A stretch of 64,000 nt of DNA from Novosphingobium sp. (lineage in GTDB: Bacteria > Pseudomonadota > Alphaproteobacteria > Sphingomonadales > Sphingomonadaceae): the NCBI RefSeq assembly GCF_039595395.1, contig NZ_JBCNLP010000001.1, positions 2,294,001 through 2,358,000 of the forward strand, read 5' to 3'. The notes under the pieces are model-generated. The model did no database searches, was not told the DNA's origin, and saw only the letters and a program-made list of their open reading frames with translations. The translations under genes and the position numbers were made by a program. Of the stretch, positions 52,767 to 61,700 are shown piece by piece; the stretch's first letter is position 1, and each line of letters opens with the position of its first letter.

Positions 52767-53027
52767 ATGATGAAAACTCCGAAAAAGCTTGCGCCGGCGA
52801 ACAGCCGAAATGCAGCAGCCCGTGCCGAGTTTGCGCGCGAAACCCGGCCCTTTCTCACCGCCAAACAGGTCGCTTTCCATATCGGTGTCAGCCTCACCAC
52901 GCTCAGGCGGATGAGGAACAGCAACACCGGGCCCCGGTGCCGACTGCATGGCGCCACATGGGTCTATCATATCGATGATTTGCACGCGTGGTCGCTTGCC
53001 CAGACACGCGGAGGTGGCCATGATTGA
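52767..53027 (+). CDS. AlpA/MerR-like helix-turn-helix protein
   Basis: An 86-residue DNA-binding protein with an excisionase-type winged helix (FLTAKQVAFHIGVSLTTLRRMRN then GPRCRLHGATWVYHIDDLHAW). Such proteins act as excisionases or as regulators of ICE and plasmid transfer genes. The stop overlaps the traF start by eight bases. In related elements, as I know them, repA, parA and a DUF2840 gene stand between the HTH gene and traF. Here they are missing. Confidence 0.85.
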   Translation: MMKTPKKLAPANSRNAAARAEFARETRPFLTAKQVAFHIGVSLTTLRRMRNSNTGPRCRLHGATWVYHIDDLHAWSLAQTRGGGHD

Positions 53028-53604
53028 CCCCAACCGCAGCGGGCGCCCCCAACCTCTGACCCTTTGGATGGAAGCAAGCCGACATCGCGGCAAGCAGCTC
53101 CGCGCCATGCGCCGCCGCACCGCCATTATGGGCCTGGCCGTCGCCGCTCTGTCGTGGACGATACTTGTGCCGCCAGCCCCGCGACTACTCTGGAACGCCA
53201 GCGCCAGCGCGCCCATCGGCCTCTACCGCGTCGAGCCCGACAAGGTGCCGGATCGCGGCGATTGGGCTATCGCGTGGCCTCCGAGCGACGTCCGTTCGCT
53301 GGCGGCCAGCCGTCATTATTTGCCGACGGGTGTGCCGCTGGTGAAGCGGGTGGCGGCGCACTCTTATGATACCGTCTGTGCCGTTGGCCCGGTGGTTACA
53401 GTGAACGGCGTCAAGGCGGCGTTGCGCCGAAATGTCGATGGTCACGGACGGCAACTTCCCTTCTGGCAGGGCTGTGTCGATCTTGGGGAGGGAGAGCTTT
53501 TCCTGCTCACGGGTGAGAGCTCGGACTCCTTCGACGGGCGCTATTTTGGGGTCAGCAAGCAGTCCGACATCATCGGCAAGGCGACATTGCTATGGGCGCG
53601 CTGA
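53020..53604 (+). CDS. traF: S26-family signal peptidase TraF (conjugative transfer)
   Basis: A 194-residue membrane-anchored peptidase. A single N-terminal helix (residues about 30-50, AIMGLAVAALSWTILVPP) is followed by the S26 fold with catalytic Ser in ASAPIGLYRV and Lys in PLVKRVAAHS. The C-terminal motif GELFLLTGESSDSFDGRYFG is typical. TraF matures and cyclises the conjugative pilin. No pilin or Trb genes are in the window, so it may have no substrate here. It overlaps both neighbours. Confidence 0.88.
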   Translation: MIDPNRSGRPQPLTLWMEASRHRGKQLRAMRRRTAIMGLAVAALSWTILVPPAPRLLWNASASAPIGLYRVEPDKVPDRGDWAIAWPPSDVRSLAASRHYLPTGVPLVKRVAAHSYDTVCAVGPVVTVNGVKAALRRNVDGHGRQLPFWQGCVDLGEGELFLLTGESSDSFDGRYFGVSKQSDIIGKATLLWAR

Positions 53605-54323
53605 GGTTCCGGTGCCGCGTCGGGGCAGGGGCGATTGTGGCTTTTGTCTCGGCCTTGATGAACCCCTCCGCCTATGGGCAGCCGTCGATTGCCCATGTCC
53701 CGGCGATGGGTGGTGGCGCTGCTGTCAGTGCAGGACATGGCGGGGATGCGGTTGGGCAATGGCGCGACATCATTGCTGAAGCGTCTGCACGCTTCGGTGT
53801 ACCATCGGCATGGATCGAGCAGGTGATGCGCGCCGAAAGTCGCGGGCTGACCATCTGGCAGGGCAGGCCCATCACCAGCCGGGCAGGCGCGATGGGGTTG
53901 ATGCAGTTGATGCCCGCGACATGGGCGTCGATGCGCTCGGCTCTGGGTCTCGGCGCTGATCCCTATCAGCCCCGCGATAACATCCTTGCCGGGACCGCCT
54001 ATTTGCGCGCGATGTATGATCGCTTCGGCTACCCCGGCCTTTTCGGGGCCTACAATGCCGGACCGGGACGATATGGGGCCAGCGTCAATGCCGGCCGATC
54101 CTTGCCGGTCGAGACACGGGACTATCTCGACAAGATCACGCGGGCAACGGAAGGCACGGCAAAAGTTGCCACAAATTCTCCCGAAATTTCGCGTGAATTG
54201 CCGCGTGAAACCGGCATGTTTGTGGAACTGAGCGACCACGCCGATCAGGGCGCAAATCCCGGCTCATCCATCTCGGCAACGCCTCAGCACGATCCCATGT
54301 TTGTGCTGCGAACGGGGCGATAA
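53592..54323 (+). CDS. Lytic transglycosylase (SLT domain), conjugation-associated
   Basis: A 243-residue exported protein with a signal peptide at residues 1-29. The SLT domain spans about 55-175: catalytic Glu in VMRAESRGLTIW, then GAMGLMQLMPATW, NILAGTAYLRAMYDRFG and FGAYNAGPGRYG. It opens peptidoglycan for assembly of the transfer apparatus (TrbN/VirB1 type). The C-terminal 70 residues are unstructured. It overlaps traF by 13 bases. Confidence 0.88.
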   Translation: MGALRFRCRVGAGAIVAFVSALMNPSAYGQPSIAHVPAMGGGAAVSAGHGGDAVGQWRDIIAEASARFGVPSAWIEQVMRAESRGLTIWQGRPITSRAGAMGLMQLMPATWASMRSALGLGADPYQPRDNILAGTAYLRAMYDRFGYPGLFGAYNAGPGRYGASVNAGRSLPVETRDYLDKITRATEGTAKVATNSPEISRELPRETGMFVELSDHADQGANPGSSISATPQHDPMFVLRTGR

Positions 54324-54665
54324 TGCACGAAAATCGAGCATTTTTCTGGCTTGCAGCTGTGCCAGGCGGGCGGCTTCGGGCTGCTGCTGATCCGCTTGGC
54401 CATCGGCAGGGAGGTGGAGGGAGGGAGGACAAGGATGAGGCCGGGAGAGGGGGAGGGCGCGTAAGGCAAGATAAAGCTATGGCACTGCGTCGCCATAACC
54501 TATTGTCTGCACATCGTTTTTGGGGATCTTTTACGGCACCGTGCCCTCGCTGGCGGTGCCATTGGCGTGCAGAATGGCGGAATTCTGCGGGTTTGGCCGG
54601 CACCATTGGGTGCTTTGAGCCGGATTGCGTTGCTATCCACACCAACAGAACCAGGGCAGTCGGAC
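54324..54665 (+). other. Gap upstream of the relaxase gene, candidate oriT
   Basis: 342 bases without a supported gene, directly before the relaxase, which is where oriT often lies. A 6-base inverted repeat TATGGC / GCCATA (54478-54483 and 54492-54497, spacer of eight) is followed by CCTATTGTCTGCAC. A purine-rich GGGAGG stretch precedes it. This is suggestive only; no known nic sequence is matched. Confidence 0.35.
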
Positions 54666-56726
54666 ATGGCGCAGGATGACGATTTCCATCCGCGCCTGGG
54701 GCGGATCGGCAACAAGGGCAAGGGCGCGGGGAAGCGTTTCCTCGGGCGCGTGCTGGCCGCCGCCAATCTGGCCCGAGGCGGCGCTGGCGGAAAGGCTGGC
54801 AGAGGCAGCTTTTTCGGGAGCCGGATCGGGCGCGGCAGCGGGGTTGGCCGGGTGCTCGGCAGCCGGGGGAAATATGGTGCCGGTCACAGCCGCCGTGTTA
54901 TCGTCAAAGCGAGCATCATGCGCCTGTCCGGCAAGGGTGCCGCGGCGGCCGCTGCGCATCTGCGTTATCTTCAACGAGATGGCACCACCCGAGATGGCGA
55001 GCGCGGGACGCTTTATGGTCGCGATGAAGACGCTGTCGATGCCAAGGCTTTTCAGGGGCGCGGTGCGGGCGATCGCCATCAGTTCCGCTTCATTGTCTCG
55101 CCGGAGGATGGCGATCAGTATGAGGATCTAAAACCGCTGACCCGGCGCCTGATGGAGCGCATGGAGCAGGATCTGGGCACGAAGCTCGATTGGGTAGCCG
55201 TCGATCACTTCGACACGGGCCATCCTCACACCCATATTCTGGTGCGAGGGAAGGACGATGGCGGCAAGGATCTGGTGATTGCCAAGGACTATATGACCAG
55301 GGGGCTGCGCGAGCGCGCCATCGAGCTGGTCGATCTCGATCTGGGGCCGCGCACTGAGCGTGAGGTCGAAACCATTTTGCGGGCAGAGGTGGAGGCGGAG
55401 CGGCTGACCTCGATCGACCGCTCGCTGCTTAAGACCGCCAATGCCGAGCGTGAGGTCGACTCTGCAGGGCGTGATGCCTTCGATCAGACGCTGCGGGCAG
55501 GGCGTCTGGCCAAGCTGGCGCGATTAGGTCTGGCCGAGCCGGTGGACGGCACCCGCTACCGGCTGGCAGACAATCTGGAGGATACGCTGCGGCGCATGGG
55601 AGAGCGTGGCGATATCATCCGGACGATGCAGCGCGAGATGACACGCGCTGGCATCGAGCGGGCCGCGGGTGATCAGGTGATCCATGAGGCCGGCGCACCG
55701 GTGGCGAGGCCTATCATTGGGCGGGTGCTGGCCCATGGCCTCTCTGACGAACATGCAGATCGCCATTATCTGATTGTCGATGGCATCGATGGGCGAAGCC
55801 ACTATCTTGATGTTGGAGGCGGGCGGGATTTGCCGCTCGACCAGCATCAGCTTTCACCCGGATCGGTGGTCCGCATCGATCCGCTCAAAGCGGCGCTGCG
55901 GCCATCGGACAGGGTGATTGCCGAGGTCGCGGCAGCCAATGACGGCCGGTATGATGTGGATCTGCATCTCCGCCATGATCCAGCAGCCAGCGAGGCCTTT
56001 GCCCAGACCCATGTGCGGCGTCTCGAAGCGATGCGGCGCGGCGGTGGCGGGGTGACACGCGAACCCTCGGGCCAGTGGGTGATTGCGCCCGACCACCTCG
56101 ACCGGGTGACGGCCTGGGAAGAGAAGCAGTTGCGTGAGCATCCCGTCGCCATCACCAGCCTCTCGATCATGCCGCTGGAGGAGCTGGTCGATGTCGAGGC
56201 GGCAAGCTGGATTGATCGCAGTCTGGCGGGGCAGGTGCCGACCGGGTCGAGGCAGGCGGGAGGCGGAGCGCTGGGGGCAGCCCCTGGCGATGGGGCCGAT
56301 GTGAGCGCTAGAGCCTTGCGAGATGCCGGCTTCGGTCGAGACCTGCGTGATGTCATGGAGCGCAGGCGGCAATGGTTGTTGGCGCAGGGCTTCGCGCAGG
56401 ACGAGCAAACCGGGCTCTTTCCCCGAGGCATGATCCAGGCGTTGGAGCGCAAGGATTTGGCGAACGCGGCACGGCAGCTTTCGGCGGAACTGGACCTCCC
56501 TTTCGAGGAGGCGCGGCAGGGTGGCCGCATCGAGGGGACCTATCGCCGGCCGGTTGATCTGGTGAGCGGTCGCTTTGCACTGATCGAGCGCGCCCATGAT
56601 TTCACGCTGGTGCCGTGGAAGCCGATGCTGGAGCGCAAGGCCGGGCAGAATGTGTCGGGCCTGATGCGCGGCGATGAGGTCAACTGGACTGTTGGTCGCG
56701 GGCGTGGCGGACCAAGCATTTCCTGA
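54666..56726 (+). CDS. Relaxase/mobilisation nuclease with DUF3363
   Basis: A 686-residue protein. The Gly/Arg-rich N-terminus (1-75) is followed by a VirD2/MobP-type relaxase domain (VIVKASIMRLSGKGAAAAAAH, HQFRFIVSPEDGD, metal-binding DHFDTGHPHTHILVRG near residue 185). DUF3363 then spans about 230-680. The catalytic tyrosine is probably among AAAHLRYLQRDG. The C-terminus is complete (LMRGDEVNWTVGRGRG). The start at 54666 (MAQDDDFHPRLG) fits the family. It would nick oriT for transfer. TraG and the mating pore genes that normally follow are absent. Confidence 0.9.
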   Translation: MAQDDDFHPRLGRIGNKGKGAGKRFLGRVLAAANLARGGAGGKAGRGSFFGSRIGRGSGVGRVLGSRGKYGAGHSRRVIVKASIMRLSGKGAAAAAAHLRYLQRDGTTRDGERGTLYGRDEDAVDAKAFQGRGAGDRHQFRFIVSPEDGDQYEDLKPLTRRLMERMEQDLGTKLDWVAVDHFDTGHPHTHILVRGKDDGGKDLVIAKDYMTRGLRERAIELVDLDLGPRTEREVETILRAEVEAERLTSIDRSLLKTANAEREVDSAGRDAFDQTLRAGRLAKLARLGLAEPVDGTRYRLADNLEDTLRRMGERGDIIRTMQREMTRAGIERAAGDQVIHEAGAPVARPIIGRVLAHGLSDEHADRHYLIVDGIDGRSHYLDVGGGRDLPLDQHQLSPGSVVRIDPLKAALRPSDRVIAEVAAANDGRYDVDLHLRHDPAASEAFAQTHVRRLEAMRRGGGGVTREPSGQWVIAPDHLDRVTAWEEKQLREHPVAITSLSIMPLEELVDVEAASWIDRSLAGQVPTGSRQAGGGALGAAPGDGADVSARALRDAGFGRDLRDVMERRRQWLLAQGFAQDEQTGLFPRGMIQALERKDLANAARQLSAELDLPFEEARQGGRIEGTYRRPVDLVSGRFALIERAHDFTLVPWKPMLERKAGQNVSGLMRGDEVNWTVGRGRGGPSIS

Positions 56727-56736
56727 GTGTCTGACT

Positions 56737-57567
56737 TTAGAGCATTTCCAGCGGGCGCCGTCTTGTCGGTTTGAGAAAGCGGCGATCAAGGTCATTGAGA
56801 TCGTCGGGCGTCAGGACAAGATCGGCAGCAGCGCGATTTTCCCTCACATGCTCCACGGTTCCAGCCTTGGGGATCGGCAGGATGCCGTCCCGGTGGAGGA
56901 GCCAGGCCAGCGCGACCTGGGCGGGGCTGGCGGTGTGACGCTCCGCAATTTCGAGAAGCGCCCGGCGATCGAGCAGGCGGCCCTGTTCGACCGGGCTATA
57001 GGCCATCACGGGAATGGAGCATCGCTTCAGCCAGGGAAGGAGATCGAATTCCGGGCCGCGACGGGTCAGATTGTAGAGAATCTGATTGGTTGCGCAGGCC
57101 TCGCCGCCTGCATCGAAGAGTTCGCCCATATCGTCTGTATCGAGGTTGCTCACGCCCCAGCGGGCAATCAGCCCTGCCTCGACCAATTGCTCCATGGCTT
57201 CGACCGTCTCGGCAAGTGGGACAGTCCCTCGCCAATGCAGCAGGTAGAGGTCGAGGTGATCAGTGCCGAGGCGGCGCAGGCTCGCTTCGCAGGAACGGCG
57301 AAGCCGGTGGGCGGAGGCATTGTGCGGATAGACCTTGCTCACCAGGAAGACTTTATGGCGGCGGCCGGCGATCGCTTCGCCGACCAGTCTCTCGGCTTCC
57401 CCTTCGCCATACATCTCGGCAGTGTCGATCAGCGTCATGCCAAGGTCCATGCCTTCGCGCAGAGCCGCGATTTCCTGGGCGCGCAAATCGGGCTTTTCAG
57501 CCATCATCCAGGTGCCAAGGCCAAGGGCCGGCACGATGGTGCCGTCGGGAAAGGAAATTGTCTTCAT
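56737..57567 (-). CDS. Aldo/keto reductase
   Basis: A 276-residue TIM-barrel NADPH-dependent reductase. The catalytic tetrad is visible: Asp in TLIDTAEMYGEGEAE, Tyr in the same stretch, Lys in VFLVSKVYPHN and His in YLLHWRGTVPL. The cofactor loop IPKAGTVEHVREN is near residue 232. It resembles the DkgB/YeaE-like subgroup. The substrate is unknown, probably small carbonyls. It begins the chromosomal segment after the mobile region and converges with the relaxase, 10 bases apart. Confidence 0.9.
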   Translation of the reverse strand: MKTISFPDGTIVPALGLGTWMMAEKPDLRAQEIAALREGMDLGMTLIDTAEMYGEGEAERLVGEAIAGRRHKVFLVSKVYPHNASAHRLRRSCEASLRRLGTDHLDLYLLHWRGTVPLAETVEAMEQLVEAGLIARWGVSNLDTDDMGELFDAGGEACATNQILYNLTRRGPEFDLLPWLKRCSIPVMAYSPVEQGRLLDRRALLEIAERHTASPAQVALAWLLHRDGILPIPKAGTVEHVRENRAAADLVLTPDDLNDLDRRFLKPTRRRPLEML

Positions 57568-57829
57568 CGTGCCTCCAACGCCCGATCAGCATAATCGTTC
57601 TCGGCCCAGTTTACGCCGGTTGGCCGCAGAGATGAAGCCGGATCGCCCTCGGAAGGATCGGCAAGAGGTGCAGCTCTGGGCGGTTGCCGGGCATGCTGCC
57701 TCGGGTGCGGGTTGTGCATGAAATGCGATGGTGGCCCGGGCGCCGGAAGGAGCCATCGCCTTATTTCCTTTATCCTGAAATGGATGGAGGTTATCTCAGC
57801 CATCCCCTCCCTGAAGAAAGGCTTGCTGC

Positions 57830-58384
57830 ATGGCCAATGAACTTTCCGCGCTCGCGCTCACCCGCCTGGATGGTTCCAGCGACAGTCTGGCCCAGCATGC
57901 GGGCAAGGTGCTGTTGGTTGTCAACGTGGCCTCGCAATGCGGCCTGACGCCTCAGTATGAGGGGCTGGAAAAGCTCTACACGAGCTACCGCGAGCAGGGC
58001 TTCGAGGTGCTTGGCTTTCCGGCCAATGATTTCGGCAATCAGGAACCTGGTTCGGCTGAAGATATCGACCAGTTCTGCAAGGTGAATTACGGCGTCAGCT
58101 TCCCGCTGTTTACCAAGGCGCCAGTGTCGGGAGAGGACAAGCAGCCGCTCTACGCTGCACTGACGGCGGCGGAGCCGGTCAAGCAGGGGCCGGTGGAGGA
58201 GTTTCGCGAGAAGCTGAAGGGCTATGGCATTGCGGCCAATGAGGATCCCGAAGTTCTATGGAATTTCGAGAAATTCCTGATCGGCCGGGATGGTCAGGTG
58301 GTGGGACGCTTTGCTCCGGTTGTGGCTCCCGATGATGCGCTGCTGGTCAGCGCCATTCAGGAAGAGCTCGCCAAAGCAAACTGA
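57830..58384 (+). CDS. Glutathione peroxidase
   Basis: A 184-residue thioredoxin-fold peroxidase. The catalytic Cys is in VNVASQCGLTPQYEGLEKLY (about residue 37), with the family motif FPANDFGNQEPGS and the Trp/Asn of the active site in VLWNFEKFLIGRDG. As in most bacterial members the residue is Cys, not selenocysteine, so thioredoxin may be the real reductant. It reduces peroxides in the cytoplasm. It is divergent from the aldo/keto reductase gene, with 262 bases between. Confidence 0.92.
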   Translation: MANELSALALTRLDGSSDSLAQHAGKVLLVVNVASQCGLTPQYEGLEKLYTSYREQGFEVLGFPANDFGNQEPGSAEDIDQFCKVNYGVSFPLFTKAPVSGEDKQPLYAALTAAEPVKQGPVEEFREKLKGYGIAANEDPEVLWNFEKFLIGRDGQVVGRFAPVVAPDDALLVSAIQEELAKAN

Positions 58385-58439
58385 GAGACCCTGTCAGCGC
58401 AGGGCAGCGATGGCCGAATGCCAGAAGAGCGAAAGCACG

Positions 58440-61400
58440 TCAGTGGAAATCATGGCTGCGAACCGGCAGAATATCGTCCTGCTTTCCATCAGTTCCGAAG
58501 GCAGGCGCAGCCAGCACGCGATCCTTGGGAAATCCGGGGTCACGGGGATCGGGGCCGCCGCCATGGGCAGCGCCATCGCCGCGCCCGTGTGGCAGGTTCA
58601 AATCCTGCCGCCCGATCGAGCGAAGCATGGGATCGAGATTGGTGATCCGGTCGGCGATGACATGGATGATCTCGCCCTCCTTCTGCAGACGCCCCCGCAC
58701 CGCGATCATCGAGGCCGACATGATCTGTCGCCGAAAGGTGTCGAACTTGTCGGGCCAGAGGATGGCATTGGCGACACCGGTCTCGTCCTCAATGGTGACG
58801 AAGAGCACGCCCTTGGCGCTGCCGGGCCGCTGGCGGACCAGCACGATGCCGGCCACCTCCAGATTGCGCCCATCGCGCTGGTTGGGTAGGTCGCCGCAGG
58901 ACACGATCTTCATGCCCGACAGCTCCTCCCGCAGGAAGCTCACCGGATGGGCGCGCAGGGAAAGCTGGATCGAGCGATAGTCCTCGACCACCTCGCGGCC
59001 CTCGGTCAGCGGCCCGAGCGTCACGGTCGGCTCGATGCCTTCGGGCGAGAACTGCTCTTCTTTGGCATCGGCGGCAGCGAAGAGTGGCAGCGGAGCTTCG
59101 CCCAGCCCCTTGACCTTCCAGAGGCCCTGCCGTCGGTCCTGTGCTATCGCTGAAAAGGCATCGGCTTCGGCCAGTCGCTCGATCGCCGCGCGCGGCACGC
59201 CCGCCCGCCGCCAGACCTCTTCCACGCTACCATAGGGCTGGTCACCCCGTGCAGCGACGATCCGGGCACCATGGAGGTTTGCCATGCCTCGTATCTGACG
59301 GAAGCCAAGACGCACAGCCAGATGCCGGCGGTTGGTGTATTCGAGCGTGCAATCCCAGTGGCTGTGATTGATCGAGACGGGCCGGACCTCGACCCCATGT
59401 TTGCGGGCATCCGCCACGATCTGGGCCGGCGCGTAGAAGCCCATCGGCTGGGCATTGAGCAGCGAGGCGCAGAAGACATCGGGATGATGGTGCTTCATCC
59501 AGCAACTTGCGTAGGCGATCTTGGCGAAGCTGGCGGCATGGCTTTCGGGGAAACCATAGGAACCGAAGCCCTCGATCTGCTTGAAGGTGCGCTCGGCGAA
59601 ATCCAGACTGTAGCCGCGCGCCACCATGCCGCCCACCAGCTTGTCGTAGAAATGGCTGACCCCGCCGGTCATCTTAAAGGTGGCCATGGCGCGGCGCAGC
59701 TGATCGGCCTCGGCAGGGGTGAAGCCCGCGCCGACGATGGCAACCTTCATCGCCTGCTCCTGGAAGAGGGGCACGCCCAGCGTTTTTTCCAGCACGGCGC
59801 GCAGCTCGGGCTTGGGATATTCCGCCTTTTCCTTGCCCTCGCGGCGACGCAGATAGGGGTGAACCATGTCACCCTGGATCGGACCGGGACGCACGATCGC
59901 CACCTCTATAACGAGGTCGTAGAACTTGGCGGGCTTGATGCGCGGCAGCATCGACATCTGGGCCCGGCTCTCGATCTGGAAGGTCCCGAGCGTATCGGCC
60001 TTCTGGATCATCGCGTAGACGGCGGGGTCATCCTTCTGCAGATCGGCCATGCCGATAGCGATCCCCTTCATGTCAGCCAGCATGTTGAAGGCCCGGTTCA
60101 TGCAACCCAGCATGCCCAGACCCAGCACATCGACCTTCATGAATTTCAGAGCATCGATATCATCCTTATCCCATTCGATGATCTGCCGGTCTTCCATCCG
60201 CGCGGGTTCAATCGGCACAAGATCGTCGAGCCGGTCCTGCGTCAGCACAAAGCCGCCCGGATGCTGCGAGAGATGGCGCGGCGTGCCGATCAGCTGGCGC
60301 GAAAGATCGAGGCAGAGCCGCAGGCGATAGTCATTGGCGTTGAGGTTGAGGCTCTCGATCTGTTCGGTGCTGATCCCGTCGACCGACCACCCCCAGACCA
60401 GGCCGGTGAGCATCTTGGTAAGATCGCGCGGCAGGCCGAGCGCCTTGCCGACTTCGGCCACCGCGCCGCGCGTGCGGTAACGGGTGACCACAGCGGTCAG
60501 CGCCGAGCGGTGGCGCCCATAGGTCTCATAGATCCATTGGATGATCTCCTCGCGCCGCTCATGCTCGAAGTCCACATCGATGTCGGGCGGCTCCTTGCGT
60601 TCGCCCGAGACAAAGCGCTCGAAGAGCAGCTCATGCTGGATGGGGTCGATCGAGGTGATCCCCAACATGTAGCAGACGCAGCTGTTGGCCGCCGAGCCGC
60701 GCCCCTGGCACAGGATGCCGCGCCGCCGGGCTTCTGTGACGATGGAATTGACCGTAAGGAAATAGGGTGCGTAGCCAAGCTGCCCGATCAGCCGCAGCTC
60801 ATGGTCGATCTGGTTGCGATAGGGGACGGGCAGGCCGCGCGGGAACATGCGCGTAGCAGCCGCCTCGGTCAGGTCGGCCAACGCTTCCTGCGCACTCCTG
60901 CCCTCGACCACCTGCTCATAGGGATATTGGTACTGGATCTCGCCCAAATCGAATGTGCAGCGCGCGGCGATCTCGGCGGTCGCTTCGATTGCATCGGGGA
61001 AAGCCTTGAAGCGCCTCTCCATCTCTTCGGGCGATTTGAGATGGCGATCCATAAAGCGTTCGCGCTTGAAGCCCAGCGCATCGACGGTGGTGTGCTCCCG
61101 AATGGCGGCCAGCACATCCTGCAGCGGGCGCATCTGGCCGGAATGATAGAGCACATCCCCGGTGGCGACGGATCTTACCCCGGCGGCACGCGCCAGCGTA
61201 TCAAGGCAATGCAGACGTCCGGCGTCGCCGGGGCGCCGCCGCAACGCAAGCGCCAGATAAGCGCGCTCGCCGAACGTCTCCTTCACCTGGGCGAGATGGG
61301 CGCTGCAAGCGTCGTCCGGTTGATCGGGAAGCAGGATGGCGACCAGACCCTCGGTATGGGCGGTGACATTCTCCCAATCGAGAACACAGGCTCCCTTGCC

Positions 61401-61700
61401 GCCGCGCGTCTTGCCAAGCGAGAGCAGCCGGGTGAGGCGCGACCAGGCCTGCCTATCGGTCGGATAAAGCAAAAGCGCTTTGCCATCGGTGAGATCCACC
61501 CGTGCGCCCGGGATCATCCGCACACCGGTTTCCTTCTGTGCGGCCCATCCTCGCACCACGCCGGCGACGCTGCCCCAATCGGCAAGGCCGAGCTCCGAAT
61601 GGCCCAGCAGGGCAGCTGCCGAGAACAGTTCTTCCGGCGAGGAGGCACCGCGCAGGAAGGAGAAATGGCTGGTCACCTGAAGCTCGACGTAACGGGCCAT
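58440..61700 (-). CDS. dnaE2: Error-prone DNA polymerase III alpha subunit (DnaE2/ImuC)
   Basis: A 1086-residue DnaE2, the usual length. The PHP domain starts at residue 1 (MARYVELQVTSHFSFLRGAS). Polymerase active-site stretches include GRGSAANSCVCYMLGIT and PDIDVDFEHERREE, which supplies the catalytic Asp residues. A tandem HhH and OB-fold region follows (EVAGIVLVRQRPGSAKGVLFVTIEDETG). It carries out damage-induced mutagenic synthesis together with ImuA and ImuB. Its ATG overlaps the imuB stop (TGATG). An ATG 51 codons upstream is rejected because it lies within imuB. Confidence 0.95.
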   Translation of the reverse strand: MARYVELQVTSHFSFLRGASSPEELFSAAALLGHSELGLADWGSVAGVVRGWAAQKETGVRMIPGARVDLTDGKALLLYPTDRQAWSRLTRLLSLGKTRGGKGACVLDWENVTAHTEGLVAILLPDQPDDACSAHLAQVKETFGERAYLALALRRRPGDAGRLHCLDTLARAAGVRSVATGDVLYHSGQMRPLQDVLAAIREHTTVDALGFKRERFMDRHLKSPEEMERRFKAFPDAIEATAEIAARCTFDLGEIQYQYPYEQVVEGRSAQEALADLTEAAATRMFPRGLPVPYRNQIDHELRLIGQLGYAPYFLTVNSIVTEARRRGILCQGRGSAANSCVCYMLGITSIDPIQHELLFERFVSGERKEPPDIDVDFEHERREEIIQWIYETYGRHRSALTAVVTRYRTRGAVAEVGKALGLPRDLTKMLTGLVWGWSVDGISTEQIESLNLNANDYRLRLCLDLSRQLIGTPRHLSQHPGGFVLTQDRLDDLVPIEPARMEDRQIIEWDKDDIDALKFMKVDVLGLGMLGCMNRAFNMLADMKGIAIGMADLQKDDPAVYAMIQKADTLGTFQIESRAQMSMLPRIKPAKFYDLVIEVAIVRPGPIQGDMVHPYLRRREGKEKAEYPKPELRAVLEKTLGVPLFQEQAMKVAIVGAGFTPAEADQLRRAMATFKMTGGVSHFYDKLVGGMVARGYSLDFAERTFKQIEGFGSYGFPESHAASFAKIAYASCWMKHHHPDVFCASLLNAQPMGFYAPAQIVADARKHGVEVRPVSINHSHWDCTLEYTNRRHLAVRLGFRQIRGMANLHGARIVAARGDQPYGSVEEVWRRAGVPRAAIERLAEADAFSAIAQDRRQGLWKVKGLGEAPLPLFAAADAKEEQFSPEGIEPTVTLGPLTEGREVVEDYRSIQLSLRAHPVSFLREELSGMKIVSCGDLPNQRDGRNLEVAGIVLVRQRPGSAKGVLFVTIEDETGVANAILWPDKFDTFRRQIMSASMIAVRGRLQKEGEIIHVIADRITNLDPMLRSIGRQDLNLPHGRGDGAAHGGGPDPRDPGFPKDRVLAAPAFGTDGKQDDILPVRSHDFH

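Larger units (their letters stand above)
41267..56726. mobile_element. Decayed ICE/plasmid-type conjugative backbone
   Basis: From the DUF6499-DUF2285 gene to the DUF3363 relaxase, every recognisable gene belongs to the accessory set of Tn4371-like ICEs and sphingomonad plasmids (DUF736, ArdC, DUF2958, ParB, MucR-like, AlpA-like HTH, TraF, lytic transglycosylase, relaxase). Integrase, RepA, ParA, TraG and Trb genes are absent. Boundaries are those of the outermost genes. No att repeats were identified. Confidence 0.65.
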
